The notes: generated by a model from the letters alone, not told the origin. 64,000 bases of DNA from Vibrio salilacus (GCF_002811245.1 NZ_NIVQ01000009.1:85073-149072), one strand, 5' to 3'; positions 9,790-20,734 are shown, counted from the first letter of the stretch. Translations and numbers: made by a program.

Positions 9790-10731
9790 CTACTGACAGT
9801 CTGAGTCATTATTTTTTTGGCCGATATGGCGATAGGCCGCTTGACGACTCTCTTCACTGACGTAACGTATTGGTGGCTCAAGAACATTAAGCCAGTAATC
9901 TTGTTTTAAGGATGTGGTGGGGGAGGTGAGTGAGCTAGGAGTAATAACCACGATCTTGAGGTTTGGATTACGTTTGAGTATTGATGCTTTGGTGCCTAAT
10001 CCTTGCTCGGTATGAAACTTACCCGCGATATGGACGATTTGAGTTGAGGGGTGGTGTTGAAGATAAGTGACAATACTGTCTGCCATCGTCTCATCCCATG
10101 TTACTTGCGCTGCATATTGACGTGTCGTTTGCTCCAGCGTGCTATGATGCATTGACGCCATGAACTTTTCTTTATAGGGGCTTGCGGAGTCGTCAATCTG
10201 TGGTGCAAGCCATTGACGCTGTTGATTATCGAGTGTGTCGAGATAGCTTAACCCTTGTCGCCCGATACAGCGTACGATGGCTCTGGGCGCGTTTGCAGCG
10301 ATAATATCGGCATTATGTGACTTGGCAAGTTCGACTAATGGTCGGTAATCACTTTCATAGTTTGGCCAAGCTGCGCCTTGCTTTATCAGCTCCTGTTCTC
10401 CAATTTCGCCAGCTAAGTAACGGTCGACAACTGATTGTTTGTCACGCGAAAATTGCTCCATAGACAATGTGACAGGTCTTTGCTGCTGTAGCCGTTGCTT
10501 GAGAAAGTCGCTTTGAAAGCGATGGATTCCAGCATGAGTATGCCACTCGCCAATTAAAATGATGTCAGCTTGGTCAATGTCGTCAGGTAATGTCTGAAGA
10601 TCGATGGGAGTGAATTGAGGAGAATAGAGTTGATAGTCATAGAAGCTAATGATTGCTTGCTGGGTATAGGGCGGCATAGAGCAAGCGCTAAGTAGCATCG
10701 ATAATAATGCGATGGATAGACGTTGAAACAT
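9790..10731 (-). CDS. ChaN-family lipoprotein, probably iron regulated
   Basis: Lipoprotein of 313 residues in the ChaN/haem-binding uptake family. The lipobox LLSAC puts the acylated cysteine at residue 17. The family signature is seen in LIGEWHTHAGIHRFQ (about 64-78), and a second conserved stretch in VTLSMEQFSRDKQ. Campylobacter ChaN binds haem, so a role in iron or haem handling at the outer membrane is likely. I set the start at the ATG at 10731, since GTGGAGG just upstream is a strong ribosome binding site; a GTG 12 bases earlier is part of that site. A 15/19 match to the Fur box lies 57 bases upstream. Confidence 0.85.
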   Translation of the reverse strand: MFQRLSIALLSMLLSACSMPPYTQQAIISFYDYQLYSPQFTPIDLQTLPDDIDQADIILIGEWHTHAGIHRFQSDFLKQRLQQQRPVTLSMEQFSRDKQSVVDRYLAGEIGEQELIKQGAAWPNYESDYRPLVELAKSHNADIIAANAPRAIVRCIGRQGLSYLDTLDNQQRQWLAPQIDDSASPYKEKFMASMHHSTLEQTTRQYAAQVTWDETMADSIVTYLQHHPSTQIVHIAGKFHTEQGLGTKASILKRNPNLKIVVITPSSLTSPTTSLKQDYWLNVLEPPIRYVSEESRQAAYRHIGQKNNDSDCQ

Positions 10732-10787
10732 AAAAGCCTCCACAAAAGATTGACCTAATAGTAATCGAGGCTATCGGGCAACTCAAT

Positions 10788-10806
10788 TATAATGAGAATT
10801 ATTTTC
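10788..10806 (-). promoter_or_regulatory. Fur box upstream of the ChaN-like gene
   Basis: The plus-strand bases TATAATGAGAATTATTTTC match the 19-base Fur consensus GATAATGATAATCATTATC at 15 positions. It lies between the end of rlmA and the ChaN-like gene, which is transcribed away from it on the minus strand. Confidence 0.72.
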
Positions 10807-10817
10807 GTTTGTTTGGG

Positions 10818-11636
10818 CTATTGTTTACGATAAACTCGGATCATAAAGTGTGCCTCACACTTAAATACACTTGTCTGGGCCAGCTTTTCACGCAGTTCGT
10901 CACTGGCTTTCCACGCAAAAGGGGTCATTTGTAGTAGGTCGAATCCTGCTCCCTCGCCAAGTGACATGGTGTAGTTAAGCATCTCTTGATACTCGAGCTC
11001 AAAGCCTGCGACAGACTCCGCTTCTTCATTGTGTAGCCTGACGTCAGCGTAAATGTTAGCTCGAAGCTGATAAAGATGACGAGCGGCGGGCGTTACCGTG
11101 ATAACGACCCCGTTGTCACTAACAACACGTTGTAGCTCTTGTGCCTTGCAAGGTGCATAAATACGCAGTACGGCATCTAAACTTTGATCAGCAAAAGGTA
11201 AGCGATGACTCGAAGCGACACTAAAATGGCAGTTAGGGTAGCGTTTGGCGGCATAACGAATCGCTACTTTTGAAATGTCGAGGCCATAGGTTTGAGCTGG
11301 CTCGAACTGCTTAGTGAGTGCGGTGGCAACTTGCATGGTGTAATAGCCCTCTCCACATCCAATATCGAGCAGGCGATGCGGAGTGTTAACTGTATGTAGT
11401 GCGCAAACTTCAGCGACTCGTTGCCTCAAGGGTTGATAGTGGCCCTGTTGCAAAAATCGACGACGAGCTTGCATCATCTCTTTATTATCACCGGGATCTT
11501 TTGAACGTTTATGTTGCACAGGCATCAGATTGACATAACCTTCTTTCGCGAGATCAAAACTGTGGTTGTTGGCACACTGATAATTGTGTTGAACAAAACT
11601 CAAAGTTTGATGACATAGAGGGCAGGTATAAGACAT
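10818..11636 (-). CDS. rlmA: 23S rRNA (guanine-745-N1)-methyltransferase
   Basis: Methylates G745 of 23S rRNA at N1 using S-adenosylmethionine. The protein has 272 residues. The N-terminal zinc site is complete (Cys5, Cys8, Cys21, His25), followed by the conserved HKRSKDPGDNKEMMQARRRF segment and the SAM-binding motif LLDIGCGEGYY at 89-99. Length and motif order match RlmA. It runs toward the Fur box and the ChaN-like gene, which seems to have its own promoter. Confidence 0.93.
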   Translation of the reverse strand: MSYTCPLCHQTLSFVQHNYQCANNHSFDLAKEGYVNLMPVQHKRSKDPGDNKEMMQARRRFLQQGHYQPLRQRVAEVCALHTVNTPHRLLDIGCGEGYYTMQVATALTKQFEPAQTYGLDISKVAIRYAAKRYPNCHFSVASSHRLPFADQSLDAVLRIYAPCKAQELQRVVSDNGVVITVTPAARHLYQLRANIYADVRLHNEEAESVAGFELEYQEMLNYTMSLGEGAGFDLLQMTPFAWKASDELREKLAQTSVFKCEAHFMIRVYRKQ

Positions 11637-11862
11637 AAATCGCTCGCTTAATAGTGAAGGCGCAGATTTTATCAGGAAGCGTTGTCAGGCACTAGCACCA
11701 AGAAAACAAAGGGCAGGTTTTTGCGGGTCAAAGCCTAAGTGAATAACGATACCAATCACCGTATTGATGGCCGCTTGTCTTTGATTCAGGCTATAGGAAG
11801 AACCTTAGGAAATAGTAGAAGTGAAAAGCGATAGCATTGTTAAGCTAGTAGTCGTTGAATAG

Positions 11863-11884
11863 ACGCAGGTCTGGCGACCTGCGT
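11863..11884 (-). terminator. Possible terminator of the mutarotase gene
   Basis: A perfect 9-bp stem, ACGCAGGTC and GACCTGCGT with loop TGGC, lies 10 bases past the mutarotase stop. The T-tract on the minus strand is poor, so it may stop transcription only partly or mainly protect the 3' end. Confidence 0.45.
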
Positions 11885-11893
11885 AGAGGAAAC

Positions 11894-12778
11894 CTACTTA
11901 CTTGAGAGCGTGGTGACCAACTGATGTGTTTCGCCAGGTTGCAACGTTTTTCCTTGCTCTAATGTGGCAGCGTGCAGTGTTGATTCGACGCAGAGAAAGG
12001 TTGTATAGCCATTATCGGCCATATCACCCATACTTTGTGCGCCTTCGGCCCATGGGTTCCAAATTACCGCCGAGTTATGGCCTTGATTCTCGATCACAAT
12101 AGAGCGGTCTAACACGGGGTCTTGAACGATAATCTTCGCTTGTGGCTGAGTGTAAACGCGATCAATGGTATCGGTAAGCCGAAGTACATCATCACCTTGG
12201 AAAACCTCGCCACCTTTTAGGCTATCGATGTATTGACATCCCATGCCTGTGGTTTGTGCTTGGGTAATATCACCGAGGTTAAGGTAGCTATGCAACGCAC
12301 CGGAAAATGTCCAAGGTGTTTGATCGGTATTTTGTATATCCAGCGTCACTGTGAGCTCTTCACTGACTTCGACCAATAATCGAGCAGAAAATAGGTATGG
12401 CCACACCGAAAGAGTCTCTTCAGAAGCCATCAAACCAAGCTCAACAATAACGCCGTTATCACTTTCACGATGTTCGATCAGTGTCCATTGTGAAGTGCGC
12501 GCAAAGCCGTGAGCAGGTGCAGCAAGACGGCCAAACCATGGCCAACATATTGGAATACCACCGCGTAATGCTGTTTTTCCATCAAATTTGGCTTGCTCAC
12601 TCATCCAAATCAGATCGTCTTGACCTTCAGGCTTGAATGACACCACGTGACCGCCATGAAGAGCGATACCCGCAGATGCTTTGTTGTGGATGATTCGGAC
12701 GATTTTTACTTTGTCTTGTTCGACGATAGTGACGTTATCAGACAGTACCGTTAATGCCGGTAATTGGTTCAGGTTCAT
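11894..12778 (-). CDS. D-hexose-6-phosphate mutarotase, YeaD family
   Basis: Aldose-1-epimerase-like enzyme of 294 residues that interconverts the anomers of hexose 6-phosphates. Family features include GIALHGGHVVSF, LRGGIPICWPWFG (about 91-103), HGFARTSQW (about 109-117) with a catalytic histidine, and LHSYLNLGD. It lies downstream of gapA in the same orientation, as yeaD follows gapA in E. coli, but a gapA terminator separates them, so it may have its own promoter in the 190-base gap. Confidence 0.9.
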   Translation of the reverse strand: MNLNQLPALTVLSDNVTIVEQDKVKIVRIIHNKASAGIALHGGHVVSFKPEGQDDLIWMSEQAKFDGKTALRGGIPICWPWFGRLAAPAHGFARTSQWTLIEHRESDNGVIVELGLMASEETLSVWPYLFSARLLVEVSEELTVTLDIQNTDQTPWTFSGALHSYLNLGDITQAQTTGMGCQYIDSLKGGEVFQGDDVLRLTDTIDRVYTQPQAKIIVQDPVLDRSIVIENQGHNSAVIWNPWAEGAQSMGDMADNGYTTFLCVESTLHAATLEQGKTLQPGETHQLVTTLSSK

Positions 12779-12901
12779 TGCGTGTCCCTTAAAAATAAAT
12801 TGTATTCAATTAGATCGGGTTTCTTTTCTTATATGAAGCATTTCCAATTGAATCAAATCTAGCTCAGGATATTGTTTGCCAGTGAGCAATAGAGCAGGTA
12901 C

Positions 12902-12927
12902 AAAAAAGGCGACTCGAGAGCCGCCTT
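12902..12927 (-). terminator. Terminator of gapA
   Basis: On the minus strand AAGGCG and CGCCTT pair around an inner CTC/GAG stem with one G-T wobble, followed by six Ts. It lies 40 bases past the gapA stop. Confidence 0.85.
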
Positions 12928-12966
12928 TACGATATTCTGCGTTAAACGCTTACCTTAAAGTAATGA

Positions 12967-14025
<1,059 letters not shown>

Positions 14026-14041
14026 TCAAAATCTGCAACTG

Positions 14042-14070
14042 ATAATCGGACTTAACTTGTTTAAAGTCAA
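14042..14070 (-). promoter_or_regulatory. Sigma-70 promoter of gapA
   Basis: On the minus strand a -35 box TTGACT (14070-14065) and a -10 box GATTAT (14047-14042) are separated by exactly 17 bases, pointing at gapA with a leader of about 70 bases. The half site TTGTGA just upstream might bind CRP, but its partner half is poor. Confidence 0.65.
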
Positions 14071-14297
14071 AAAAAAGTGTCGCTTTTTTTCACAATTAGT
14101 TGCAAACGGTTAACTTTTGAACGGATTGCTAGTTTCTTCCTAAACCAGTTGACGTAAAATAGTTTAGATGTCGACAGCAGTGCTGAAAGTTTGAACATCC
14201 TTTTATGGTTTCAAAGTATGTGCTACAAAGGTTGATATCCGCAAGTTTTTCGAAAAAAAAGTCATGATGAAGATTGAGAATACGGAGAAATAACGTT

Positions 14298-14699
14298 TTG
14301 AAACATAAGGTAGAGAAAGTCACTAAGCCTGATGAATACTGGCGTGAAAAGCTATCTGATGAACAGTACCGAGTCTGCCGAGAGCAGGGAACTGAAGCCC
14401 CATTTTCTGGGACGTTACTGCATAATAAAGAGACGGGAGTATATTACTGCACTTGTTGTGACGCGCCACTGTTTATCTCTGATAATAAGTATGATTCTGG
14501 ATGTGGTTGGCCGAGTTTTGATGCCCCTATCAATAACGAGGCTATTCGCTATTTAGAAGATATGAGTCACGGAATGGTGAGAACTGAGATACGTTGTGCT
14601 GCATGTGACAGCCACCTTGGTCACGTTTTTAACGATGGACCGCAAACAACAGGTGAGCGCTATTGTGTTAACTCAGTGTCGTTAATTTTCACCAATTGA
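14298..14699 (+). CDS. msrB: Peptide-methionine (R)-S-oxide reductase
   Basis: Repairs methionine-R-sulfoxide in proteins. With the TTG start at 14298, which has GGAG ten bases upstream and no in-frame ATG nearby, the protein has 133 residues. The zinc-binding cysteine pairs are Cys51/Cys54 (CTCC) and Cys100/Cys103 (CAAC). The catalytic cysteine is Cys123 in RYCVNS, and GHVFNDGP is intact. A TTG at 14274 would add eight residues and is less well placed. It diverges from gapA across about 335 bases that also contain the gapA promoter. Confidence 0.93.
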   Translation: MKHKVEKVTKPDEYWREKLSDEQYRVCREQGTEAPFSGTLLHNKETGVYYCTCCDAPLFISDNKYDSGCGWPSFDAPINNEAIRYLEDMSHGMVRTEIRCAACDSHLGHVFNDGPQTTGERYCVNSVSLIFTN

Positions 14700-14705
14700 C
14701 AAAAA

Positions 14706-14726
14706 AGCGGTGATTTATCCACCGCT
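14706..14726. terminator. Bidirectional terminator between msrB and the DUF2989 gene
   Basis: Stem AGCGGTG and CACCGCT with a 7-base loop. On the minus strand it is followed by six Ts and serves the DUF2989 gene; on the plus strand the T-tract is weaker. Confidence 0.75.
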
Positions 14727-14746
14727 GATTGTTTTATCCTTTCACT

Positions 14747-15577
14747 TTACCGTTTGGCGCTTGCAAATTTTGGGATTTGTTCTGATTTGAAAGTGCCAGC
14801 ACGGATGGAATCTTCGATTTGGTCGGCGATGTCGTCAAGTTGGTCATAAATGCTGGGCTCAAACCCGTATAGCAGTTGTAATTCACTTTGAGACGCGATC
14901 GGTACATTGAACGATTCTGCAATACGTGTCCATATATAGGCTTCTTCTTTCAAGTTAAGTCGGTACGTGGTACTAGCTAGAGATTTAAATATTTCGGTAT
15001 TGATATTGTTACCCTTGGTCAACTCAAGGGCATGAAATAATAGTTGGCGTGTCTTTCCCTGATCTCGGCTAGTATAGAAAGTCGCCAGGGCATATTGCAT
15101 TTCCGCGCTTTCTAGTGCGGGAGAGCCTTCGAGTTGCAAGAAGCGTCGTCGTGCTTGATCATCCCCAATTTGACTCCACAAAAAATAAAGTGCGTTCGGA
15201 GATGAAGATTGTTGTAATTTAGCGACGATGTGTTCTAAGTCTTCACCAGAATTGACCAGTGCATTGAAGCGACGCTGTTTCAAATTGGTTTGATCGAGCG
15301 GTTGAATTTGTGCGGCGAGCCCGAGACACTTTCGATACTCGGCTGTTAGCAGATATTCTTTTATTTGGTTAGTGTCTGTTGGGTTCTTGAGGACTTCAAA
15401 ACGATGCCATATAAGATCAGTGCGAGGGACACGGCACTGACCATCGTCCATGTTGAGTCGCTCGCATTGCAAGGTTGGGTTGTTATTGCATAATTGTTCA
15501 GTGTTCTTGTTTCCTTCAAAGCATCCTGTAAGCAGGAGGCTTGATCCCAAGAGTGTTAGCGCATTGGTTATCTTCAT
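14747..15577 (-). CDS. DUF2989 family lipoprotein
   Basis: Envelope lipoprotein of 276 residues and unknown function. The lipobox LLTGC puts the acylated cysteine at residue 19. The mature part has a short cysteine-containing start (CNNNPTLQCERLNMDDGQC) and then helical segments arranged like TPR or Sel1-type repeats, for example NALYFLWSQIGDDQARRRFL and AEMQYALATFYTS. I place it in DUF2989 from its start and from the usual position beside msrB and gapA in vibrios. No partner is obvious. Confidence 0.75.
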   Translation of the reverse strand: MKITNALTLLGSSLLLTGCFEGNKNTEQLCNNNPTLQCERLNMDDGQCRVPRTDLIWHRFEVLKNPTDTNQIKEYLLTAEYRKCLGLAAQIQPLDQTNLKQRRFNALVNSGEDLEHIVAKLQQSSSPNALYFLWSQIGDDQARRRFLQLEGSPALESAEMQYALATFYTSRDQGKTRQLLFHALELTKGNNINTEIFKSLASTTYRLNLKEEAYIWTRIAESFNVPIASQSELQLLYGFEPSIYDQLDDIADQIEDSIRAGTFKSEQIPKFASAKR

Positions 15578-15682
15578 ACTATCGTTGCTTGTGATCCGTT
15601 ACACTTAATCATTGCAGGTGTCTTGACTCGTTCTGCTAGCCCGGTAGTGTTTGCTTACTTTAGTCGATTTATAGGACATAAA

Positions 15683-15967
15683 ATGGACGCAGAGCAGTTA
15701 ATTAATGCCATCACACCTGAGGCTTATGAGCGCTTACTATTTGCAGTAGAAACTGGTAAGTGGCCCGAGGGTACTCTACTTTCTGAGCAGCAGCGAGGCA
15801 CTTGTATGCAAGCTGTGATGTTGTATCAATCTAAGCATAATGCAGAAGCTCAACATATGACAGTGGCTCAGGGTGGAGAAATCAGTTTTAAATCTAAAGC
15901 GGAGCTGAAAAAGCAGTTTTTGCAAGGGCAGGACGACATAGTGCGAGTAAACCCAAATCAAGAGTGA
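15683..15967 (+). CDS. YeaC family (DUF1315) protein
   Basis: Small cytoplasmic protein of 94 residues in the YeaC family, function unknown. I chose the ATG at 15683, preceded by AGGAC, which yields the conserved start MDAEQLINAITPEAYERLL; the upstream frame from 15623 lacks a site. Features include KWPEGTLLSEQQR and a lysine-rich end. In E. coli yeaC lies beside msrB (yeaA) and gapA, so the neighbourhood is conserved. Confidence 0.85.
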   Translation: MDAEQLINAITPEAYERLLFAVETGKWPEGTLLSEQQRGTCMQAVMLYQSKHNAEAQHMTVAQGGEISFKSKAELKKQFLQGQDDIVRVNPNQE

Positions 15968-15995
15968 ATCGCTTTAACGAAGATCCATAAATCAC

Positions 15996-16022
15996 AAAGG
16001 CAAGGGGAACCTTGCCTTTTGT
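15996..16022. terminator. Bidirectional terminator between yeaC-like and ychJ-like genes
   Basis: Perfect 10-bp stem AAAGGCAAGG and CCTTGCCTTT with a GGAA tetraloop, between converging genes. Confidence 0.88.
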
Positions 16023-16044
16023 TATCGCGTTATTAAGTAAGGTG

Positions 16045-16554
16045 TTACCCACAGCATTTTTTGAATTTTTTGCCGCTGCCGCACAAACAAGGATCATTTC
16101 GCCCTAGCTTAATACTGTTTATTGATTGACTTAACCTAGCATCAATGTCGCGAGCTGTGTCACTTGCCGAGGGAAAGGTTCCATCGATATACAGCCATTG
16201 CCCATTCTCTCGCACAAAACGAGAACGTTCTTGTAGGCAATACTCGTTCCCCTCTTGGTGGAAAAAGGCTTTAAAGGTAACAAAACCTTCGTCGACTTGG
16301 CTGCCATCTTCGCTGCAAATAACTTCTAAGCGAGTCCAATTGCTGTCAATTGACTCGGCGATTTCGCTACGCTGTGTTTGTGCTTGGCAGCTAGGATGGT
16401 ATGTGTTGACGACAAAATCGATCAACCCTTTGACATGAGCACAGTAACGGGCACGCATCAAAGCTTCTGGGGTGTGGGCTTGAGTGACATCATTATGTAC
16501 GCGACCACAGCACTGTTCATAGGCGCTTGGCTTTCCACAAGGGCAGGAGTTCAT
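16045..16554 (-). CDS. YchJ family protein with two SEC-C zinc motifs
   Basis: Protein of 169 residues with a SEC-C type zinc motif at each end: [13 protein letters not shown] (residues 4-16) and [13 protein letters not shown] at the C-terminus. The middle matches the YchJ (UPF0225) fold, with [13 protein letters not shown] and [15 protein letters not shown]. Its role is unknown; SEC-C motifs in other proteins bind zinc and contact SecB or ribosomes. The ATG at 16554 overlaps the stop of the upstream EAL/HDOD gene in an ATGA junction, so the two are probably translated together. Confidence 0.9.
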   Translation of the reverse strand: MNSCPCGKPSAYEQCCGRVHNDVTQAHTPEALMRARYCAHVKGLIDFVVNTYHPSCQAQTQRSEIAESIDSNWTRLEVICSEDGSQVDEGFVTFKAFFHQEGNEYCLQERSRFVRENGQWLYIDGTFPSASDTARDIDARLSQSINSIKLGRNDPCLCGSGKKFKKCCG

Positions 16555-17783
16555 TTCGATTCCAGTTCGTTCGTTTTGACAGACAGAATCTCTGTGGTCC
16601 ATTTCACCGATTCATCGTAGCACTTATTTAATGTGCGCTGATCAACGCCGATCTTATCACGGTAGTGATTTACATCGTCCCATTGCGCTTGTTCGTAGGC
16701 TCTGGTTAGTGAAAGAATATCGCCCAGAGTGCCTTCGTTGTTAGTAATGGCGAGTTTAATTGACTCATCAATCGATATTTGGCTAACGATTTGTTCAAGA
16801 GGTCGATCAAGTAAGCTGTCGAGCAATGAAAACATCCCAGTAAGAAATGCTTGACCCGTCTCAAATTTAGCCTCTAGTCGAGAGGCCAGAAGCTCACAAT
16901 AACGTGCGCGCTGAATTGATAGCCGATAGAGATAATCGGGCTTGCTGTCTTGGCTAGAAGTGAGTGCAACTAATGAAATGAACTTGCGTAATTTGTCTTC
17001 ACCTAAGTAGATAAGCGCCTGCTTAAAAGAATGAATCTCAGTCATAACAATAGACGACGAGTTAACAAAACTGAGCAGCTTATACGATAGGGTGACATCA
17101 GTGCTAATCAGAGTCTCAATCGCCGCAAAATCCATGTCTTTTTTGGCTATTTCCGTGAGAAGCTGGATGACCGTCATGAATGAAGGTTCAAGCGATTTAC
17201 GAGTGATCATCTCAGGCTTGCTAAAGAAATAACCTTGGAAATAATCAAATCCTGCGTCTTTCGCCAATTCAAATTCTTGGTAAGTCTCAACTTTTTCGGC
17301 AAGAAATTGGATGTTGCTTCCACCTAAGCGCAGCATGAAAATACGTGCTTTCTCGATGGAAACTTGGCGTATATCGAACTTAATTATTGAGATATAAGGA
17401 AGAAATGCTCGCCACTCTTTGCTTGGAACAAAATCATCCAAAGCAATTTTATAGCCAAGGTCGGTCATCTCTTTGATCGCATCAAGTAGCTCTGTGGTCG
17501 GTGGGCAGTCTTCAAGCACCTCGATGACTAAATTATCCACTGGAAACAGCGTCGGGACTCGATTAATTAAGCTTTGATAGGGAAAATTAATAAAGCCAAG
17601 TTTTTTACCCAAGGTCTCGTAGTGAGTAGAGAGAAAATGGTCAGACAACAAGCGACTTGTCGCCTGTTCTGGATCAATTTCTGGAAACGTGTTTTGAGGT
17701 CCATCCCTAAAGAGAAGCTCATAACCAACCGTTTGCTTATTGGCGTCTAAAATAGGTTGTCTTGCGACGTATGAGTATTTCAA
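16551..17783 (-). CDS. EAL-HDOD domain protein with degenerate EAL motif
   Basis: Protein of 410 residues with an EAL-like domain (about 1-195) followed by an HDOD domain (about 200-395). The signature glutamate motif reads YELLF at 21-25 rather than EAL, and the usual catalytic metal residues are largely missing (for example [10 protein letters not shown] without the canonical loop), so cyclic-di-GMP hydrolysis is unlikely. Such proteins usually act as signalling adaptors; some Vibrio homologues affect motility. It ends in a four-base overlap with the ychJ-like gene. Confidence 0.88.
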   Translation of the reverse strand: MKYSYVARQPILDANKQTVGYELLFRDGPQNTFPEIDPEQATSRLLSDHFLSTHYETLGKKLGFINFPYQSLINRVPTLFPVDNLVIEVLEDCPPTTELLDAIKEMTDLGYKIALDDFVPSKEWRAFLPYISIIKFDIRQVSIEKARIFMLRLGGSNIQFLAEKVETYQEFELAKDAGFDYFQGYFFSKPEMITRKSLEPSFMTVIQLLTEIAKKDMDFAAIETLISTDVTLSYKLLSFVNSSSIVMTEIHSFKQALIYLGEDKLRKFISLVALTSSQDSKPDYLYRLSIQRARYCELLASRLEAKFETGQAFLTGMFSLLDSLLDRPLEQIVSQISIDESIKLAITNNEGTLGDILSLTRAYEQAQWDDVNHYRDKIGVDQRTLNKCYDESVKWTTEILSVKTNELESK

Positions 17784-17866
17784 GGTAATAGCCTGCTCCG
17801 TATGAATAGTTTATGCGTTTACCTGTCTAAATCATTAGACGGCGACATTGTGCATTAAAACTACGC

Positions 17867-18595
17867 TTATCCTGAAAAAGGTCTTTGCTGTAACTCGAAA
17901 TCATTTTTATCGAATATTAACACTGAGCCCTGTGTATACCAATCGCCTAACACAATTCTGGTGCAGACGGTCTGATCTGTCTTGAATGTGTGAACGTTAG
18001 GACGATGAGTATGACCATGGATCATTAGATCTACATTATAGACTTGCATGACGATTTCTACTTCGCTTTGTGTCACATCCATGATATCGAGCGACTTAGT
18101 TTTTTTATCTGTTTTGATATCTGACTGTATCTTACTGACAATTTTCTTCTTATAACGCATCGGAATACGATTAAACAACCATTGTAGCCAAGGTTGATGA
18201 ACCTTTTTGCGGTATTCGAGATATTTGACATCTTGGGTACATAAGGTGTCACCATGCAATACTAAGGCTTTTCGTCCGTAGAGGTCGATAACGGTTTCGT
18301 CGCCCAATAGCGTCACGCCTGTTTGGCGGCTGAAACGTTTACCAACCAAAAAATCACGGTTACCTTGGGTAAAAAAGCAGGCAACTCCGCTGTCGGTCAA
18401 GGTTTTAAACTCGGTTCTAATTTGTTCGGCAAATTCAGATCGGTCGTCATCGCCTATCCAGAACTCAAACAGATCTCCGAGCACATATAATGCTTCAGCA
18501 TGGACGGCTTCTTGGCGCATAAATCGAACAAAGCAATCGGTGGTTGCAGGGGTCGAAGGAGAGAGGTGAAGATCAGATATAAATAATGTGGTCAT
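17867..18595 (-). CDS. lpxH: UDP-2,3-diacylglucosamine diphosphatase
   Basis: Fourth step of lipid A synthesis: cleaves UDP-2,3-diacylglucosamine to lipid X and UMP at the inner membrane. The 242 residues carry the metallophosphoesterase motifs ISDLHLS (7-13), [21 protein letters not shown] and the C-terminal HGHTHRP. I chose the ATG at 18595; a TTG six bases earlier is less likely. It lies downstream of ppiB, with a terminator between them, as these genes neighbour each other in many gammaproteobacteria. Confidence 0.95.
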   Translation of the reverse strand: MTTLFISDLHLSPSTPATTDCFVRFMRQEAVHAEALYVLGDLFEFWIGDDDRSEFAEQIRTEFKTLTDSGVACFFTQGNRDFLVGKRFSRQTGVTLLGDETVIDLYGRKALVLHGDTLCTQDVKYLEYRKKVHQPWLQWLFNRIPMRYKKKIVSKIQSDIKTDKKTKSLDIMDVTQSEVEIVMQVYNVDLMIHGHTHRPNVHTFKTDQTVCTRIVLGDWYTQGSVLIFDKNDFELQQRPFSG

Positions 18596-18605
18596 AGTCA
18601 ATACA

Positions 18606-18630
18606 AACAGAGCGCACTAGGCGCTCTGTT
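18606..18630 (-). terminator. Terminator of ppiB
   Basis: Perfect 10-bp stem AACAGAGCGC and GCGCTCTGTT with loop ACTAG, just past the ppiB stop. The T-tract on the minus strand is interrupted by one G. Confidence 0.7.
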
Positions 18631-18638
18631 ATTCTTTA

Positions 18639-19133
18639 TTATTCTTCGATAGTCGTGCCAGTGATCATTACATCTTCGAGTGGAACGTCTTGATGCATAC
18701 CTGATGAGCCAGTGCTCACGCCTTTGATCTTGTTGACGATATCCATGCCTTCAACGACTTCAGCGAAGACACAGTAACCCCACCCGTCTAGACTTTCACT
18801 ACGAAAATCCAGGAAAGTGTTGTTGTTAACGTTGATAAAGAATTGAGAGCTCGCTGAATGCGGTTCCATGGTACGAGCCATTGCCAACGTGCCGATTTTA
18901 TTACTTAGGCCGTTGTTTGCTTCGTTCTTGATTGCTGCGCGAGTCGGTTTTTCACGAAGGCCAGACTCCATACCACCACCTTGAATCATGAAACCATCGA
19001 TAACACGGTGGAAAAGAGTGTTGTCGTAGAAACCATCACGGCAGTACTGAAGGAAGTTTGCGCTAGTTTCTGGTGCTTTTTCATCGTTGAGCTGAATTTT
19101 GATGTCACCAAAATTAGTGTGAAGGGTGATCAT
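18639..19133 (-). CDS. ppiB: Peptidyl-prolyl cis-trans isomerase B (cyclophilin)
   Basis: Cytoplasmic cyclophilin of 164 residues that speeds proline isomerisation in folding proteins. The cyclophilin core is clear: [14 protein letters not shown] (41-54), the SSQFFIN segment and the [14 protein letters not shown] segment. There is no signal peptide, so this is the cytoplasmic type rather than PpiA. It diverges from cysS across 200 bases. Confidence 0.95.
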   Translation of the reverse strand: MITLHTNFGDIKIQLNDEKAPETSANFLQYCRDGFYDNTLFHRVIDGFMIQGGGMESGLREKPTRAAIKNEANNGLSNKIGTLAMARTMEPHSASSQFFINVNNNTFLDFRSESLDGWGYCVFAEVVEGMDIVNKIKGVSTGSSGMHQDVPLEDVMITGTTIEE

Positions 19134-19266
19134 GATTGTTTCCTTTACAGATATTTTTAACTTGAACCCAAGATTCTAGCTCAACTTTGGCGACATTAAT
19201 ACGTCAAAAGCACGTCTTGAGACCTAGGTATCGGCGTCATTGATGGGTTTTTGAGCGTTTGAGGGA

Positions 19267-19295
19267 TTACCTAACAGGGCGTGACTTGATATACT
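19267..19295 (+). promoter_or_regulatory. Candidate sigma-70 promoter of cysS
   Basis: A good -10 box TATACT (19290-19295) lies 17 bases after a weak -35 box TTACCT, about 40 bases ahead of the cysS start. Confidence 0.4.
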
Positions 19296-19334
19296 GGTCG
19301 ACCATTTGTATCACTCGAAAATTAGAAAGAGATC

Positions 19335-20714
19335 ATGTTAAAGATATATAACACACTCACAAGACAGAAAGAGGAATTCAAACCAATCCATGCTGGCAAA
19401 GTTGGCATGTATGTGTGTGGGGTAACCATCTATGATCTCTGTCATATTGGTCACGGTCGTACTTTCGTCTCTTTTGATGTTGTTTCTCGTTACTTACGCT
19501 ACCTAGGTTACGACTTGACCTTTGTACGTAACATTACTGATATTGACGATAAGATCATCAAGCGAGCAAACGAAAATGGTGAGTCTTGTGACTCCTTGAC
19601 TGAACGTCTTATCGGCGAAATGCATACCGATTTTGATGCGCTCAATATGAAGCGTCCTGATATAGAACCCCGTGCAACGGAATTTATTGCAGAAATTGTA
19701 GAGTTGGTCGAAAAGCTAATTGAACGTGGTTTTGCTTACGTTGCGAGTAACGGCGATGTGATGTTCGAAGTTCGAAAATTTGACCAGTATGGCAAGTTAT
19801 CTAAGCAAGACCTTGACCAACTGCAAGCGGGCGCGCGCGTTGATGTCGAAAGCGCTAAACGCAGTCCTCTAGATTTTGTTTTGTGGAAAATGTCGAAGCC
19901 AGGCGAACCAACTTGGGAGTCACCTTGGGGACCTGGGCGTCCAGGTTGGCACATTGAGTGTTCAGCAATGAACTCATCAATCCTAGGCAATCATTTTGAT
20001 ATTCATGGCGGTGGTTCTGATCTGCAGTTCCCGCACCATGAAAATGAAATTGCTCAATCTTGCTGTGCGCACGACACCCAATATGTAAATACTTGGATGC
20101 ACAGCGGTATGGTGATGGTCGACAAAGAAAAGATGTCTAAGTCATTAGGTAACTTCTTTACCATTCGTGATGTACTAGCGCACTACGATGCTGAGACCGT
20201 ACGTTACTTCCTTATGTCGGGTCACTATCGTAGTCAGTTGAACTATAGCGAAGAGAATCTTAATCAGGCGCGTGCATCACTTGAGCGTTTATACACGTCG
20301 TTGCGTGGTCTTGACCTGAGCGTACCTGCTGCGGGCGGTGAAGATTACATTGAGCGCTTTATTGCCGCCATGAATGATGACTTTAATACACCGGAAGCCT
20401 ACTCCGTCCTGTTTGATATGGCCCGTGATATTAACCGTCTCAAAGAGGAAAAATCAGATCAAGCGAGTTCTCTAGGCGCATTAATGCGTCAACTTGCCGA
20501 TGTGATTGGTATTCTTCATCAACAGCCGGAAGTCTTCCTTCAAGGTGCGGTCGATGATGATGAAGTTGCTGAAATTGAAGCCTTGATCAAGCTGCGTAAC
20601 GATAGTCGCACCGCTAAAGATTGGGCCAACGCAGATATGGCACGAGATAAGCTTAACGAGATGGGTATTGTGTTAGAAGATGGCGCTGAAGGAACAATTT
20701 GGCGTCGCAAGTGA
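19335..20714 (+). CDS. cysS: Cysteine--tRNA ligase
   Basis: Class I aminoacyl-tRNA synthetase that charges tRNA-Cys. The 459 residues carry the zinc ligand Cys28 in YVCGVTIYD, the HIGH motif at 37-40, the zinc-binding CSAMNSS and HHENE stretches, and the KMSKS motif in [11 protein letters not shown]. The usual C-terminal anticodon-binding tail is present. It has its own candidate promoter and a terminator before tdk. Confidence 0.97.
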   Translation: MLKIYNTLTRQKEEFKPIHAGKVGMYVCGVTIYDLCHIGHGRTFVSFDVVSRYLRYLGYDLTFVRNITDIDDKIIKRANENGESCDSLTERLIGEMHTDFDALNMKRPDIEPRATEFIAEIVELVEKLIERGFAYVASNGDVMFEVRKFDQYGKLSKQDLDQLQAGARVDVESAKRSPLDFVLWKMSKPGEPTWESPWGPGRPGWHIECSAMNSSILGNHFDIHGGGSDLQFPHHENEIAQSCCAHDTQYVNTWMHSGMVMVDKEKMSKSLGNFFTIRDVLAHYDAETVRYFLMSGHYRSQLNYSEENLNQARASLERLYTSLRGLDLSVPAAGGEDYIERFIAAMNDDFNTPEAYSVLFDMARDINRLKEEKSDQASSLGALMRQLADVIGILHQQPEVFLQGAVDDDEVAEIEALIKLRNDSRTAKDWANADMARDKLNEMGIVLEDGAEGTIWRRK

Positions 20715-20734
20715 TAGACAACGGTGATTAAATG

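Noticed and set aside
14713..14721. Near-match to a DnaA box (TTATCCACC)
   Set aside because: It has a mismatch at the last base and is part of a terminator stem and loop.
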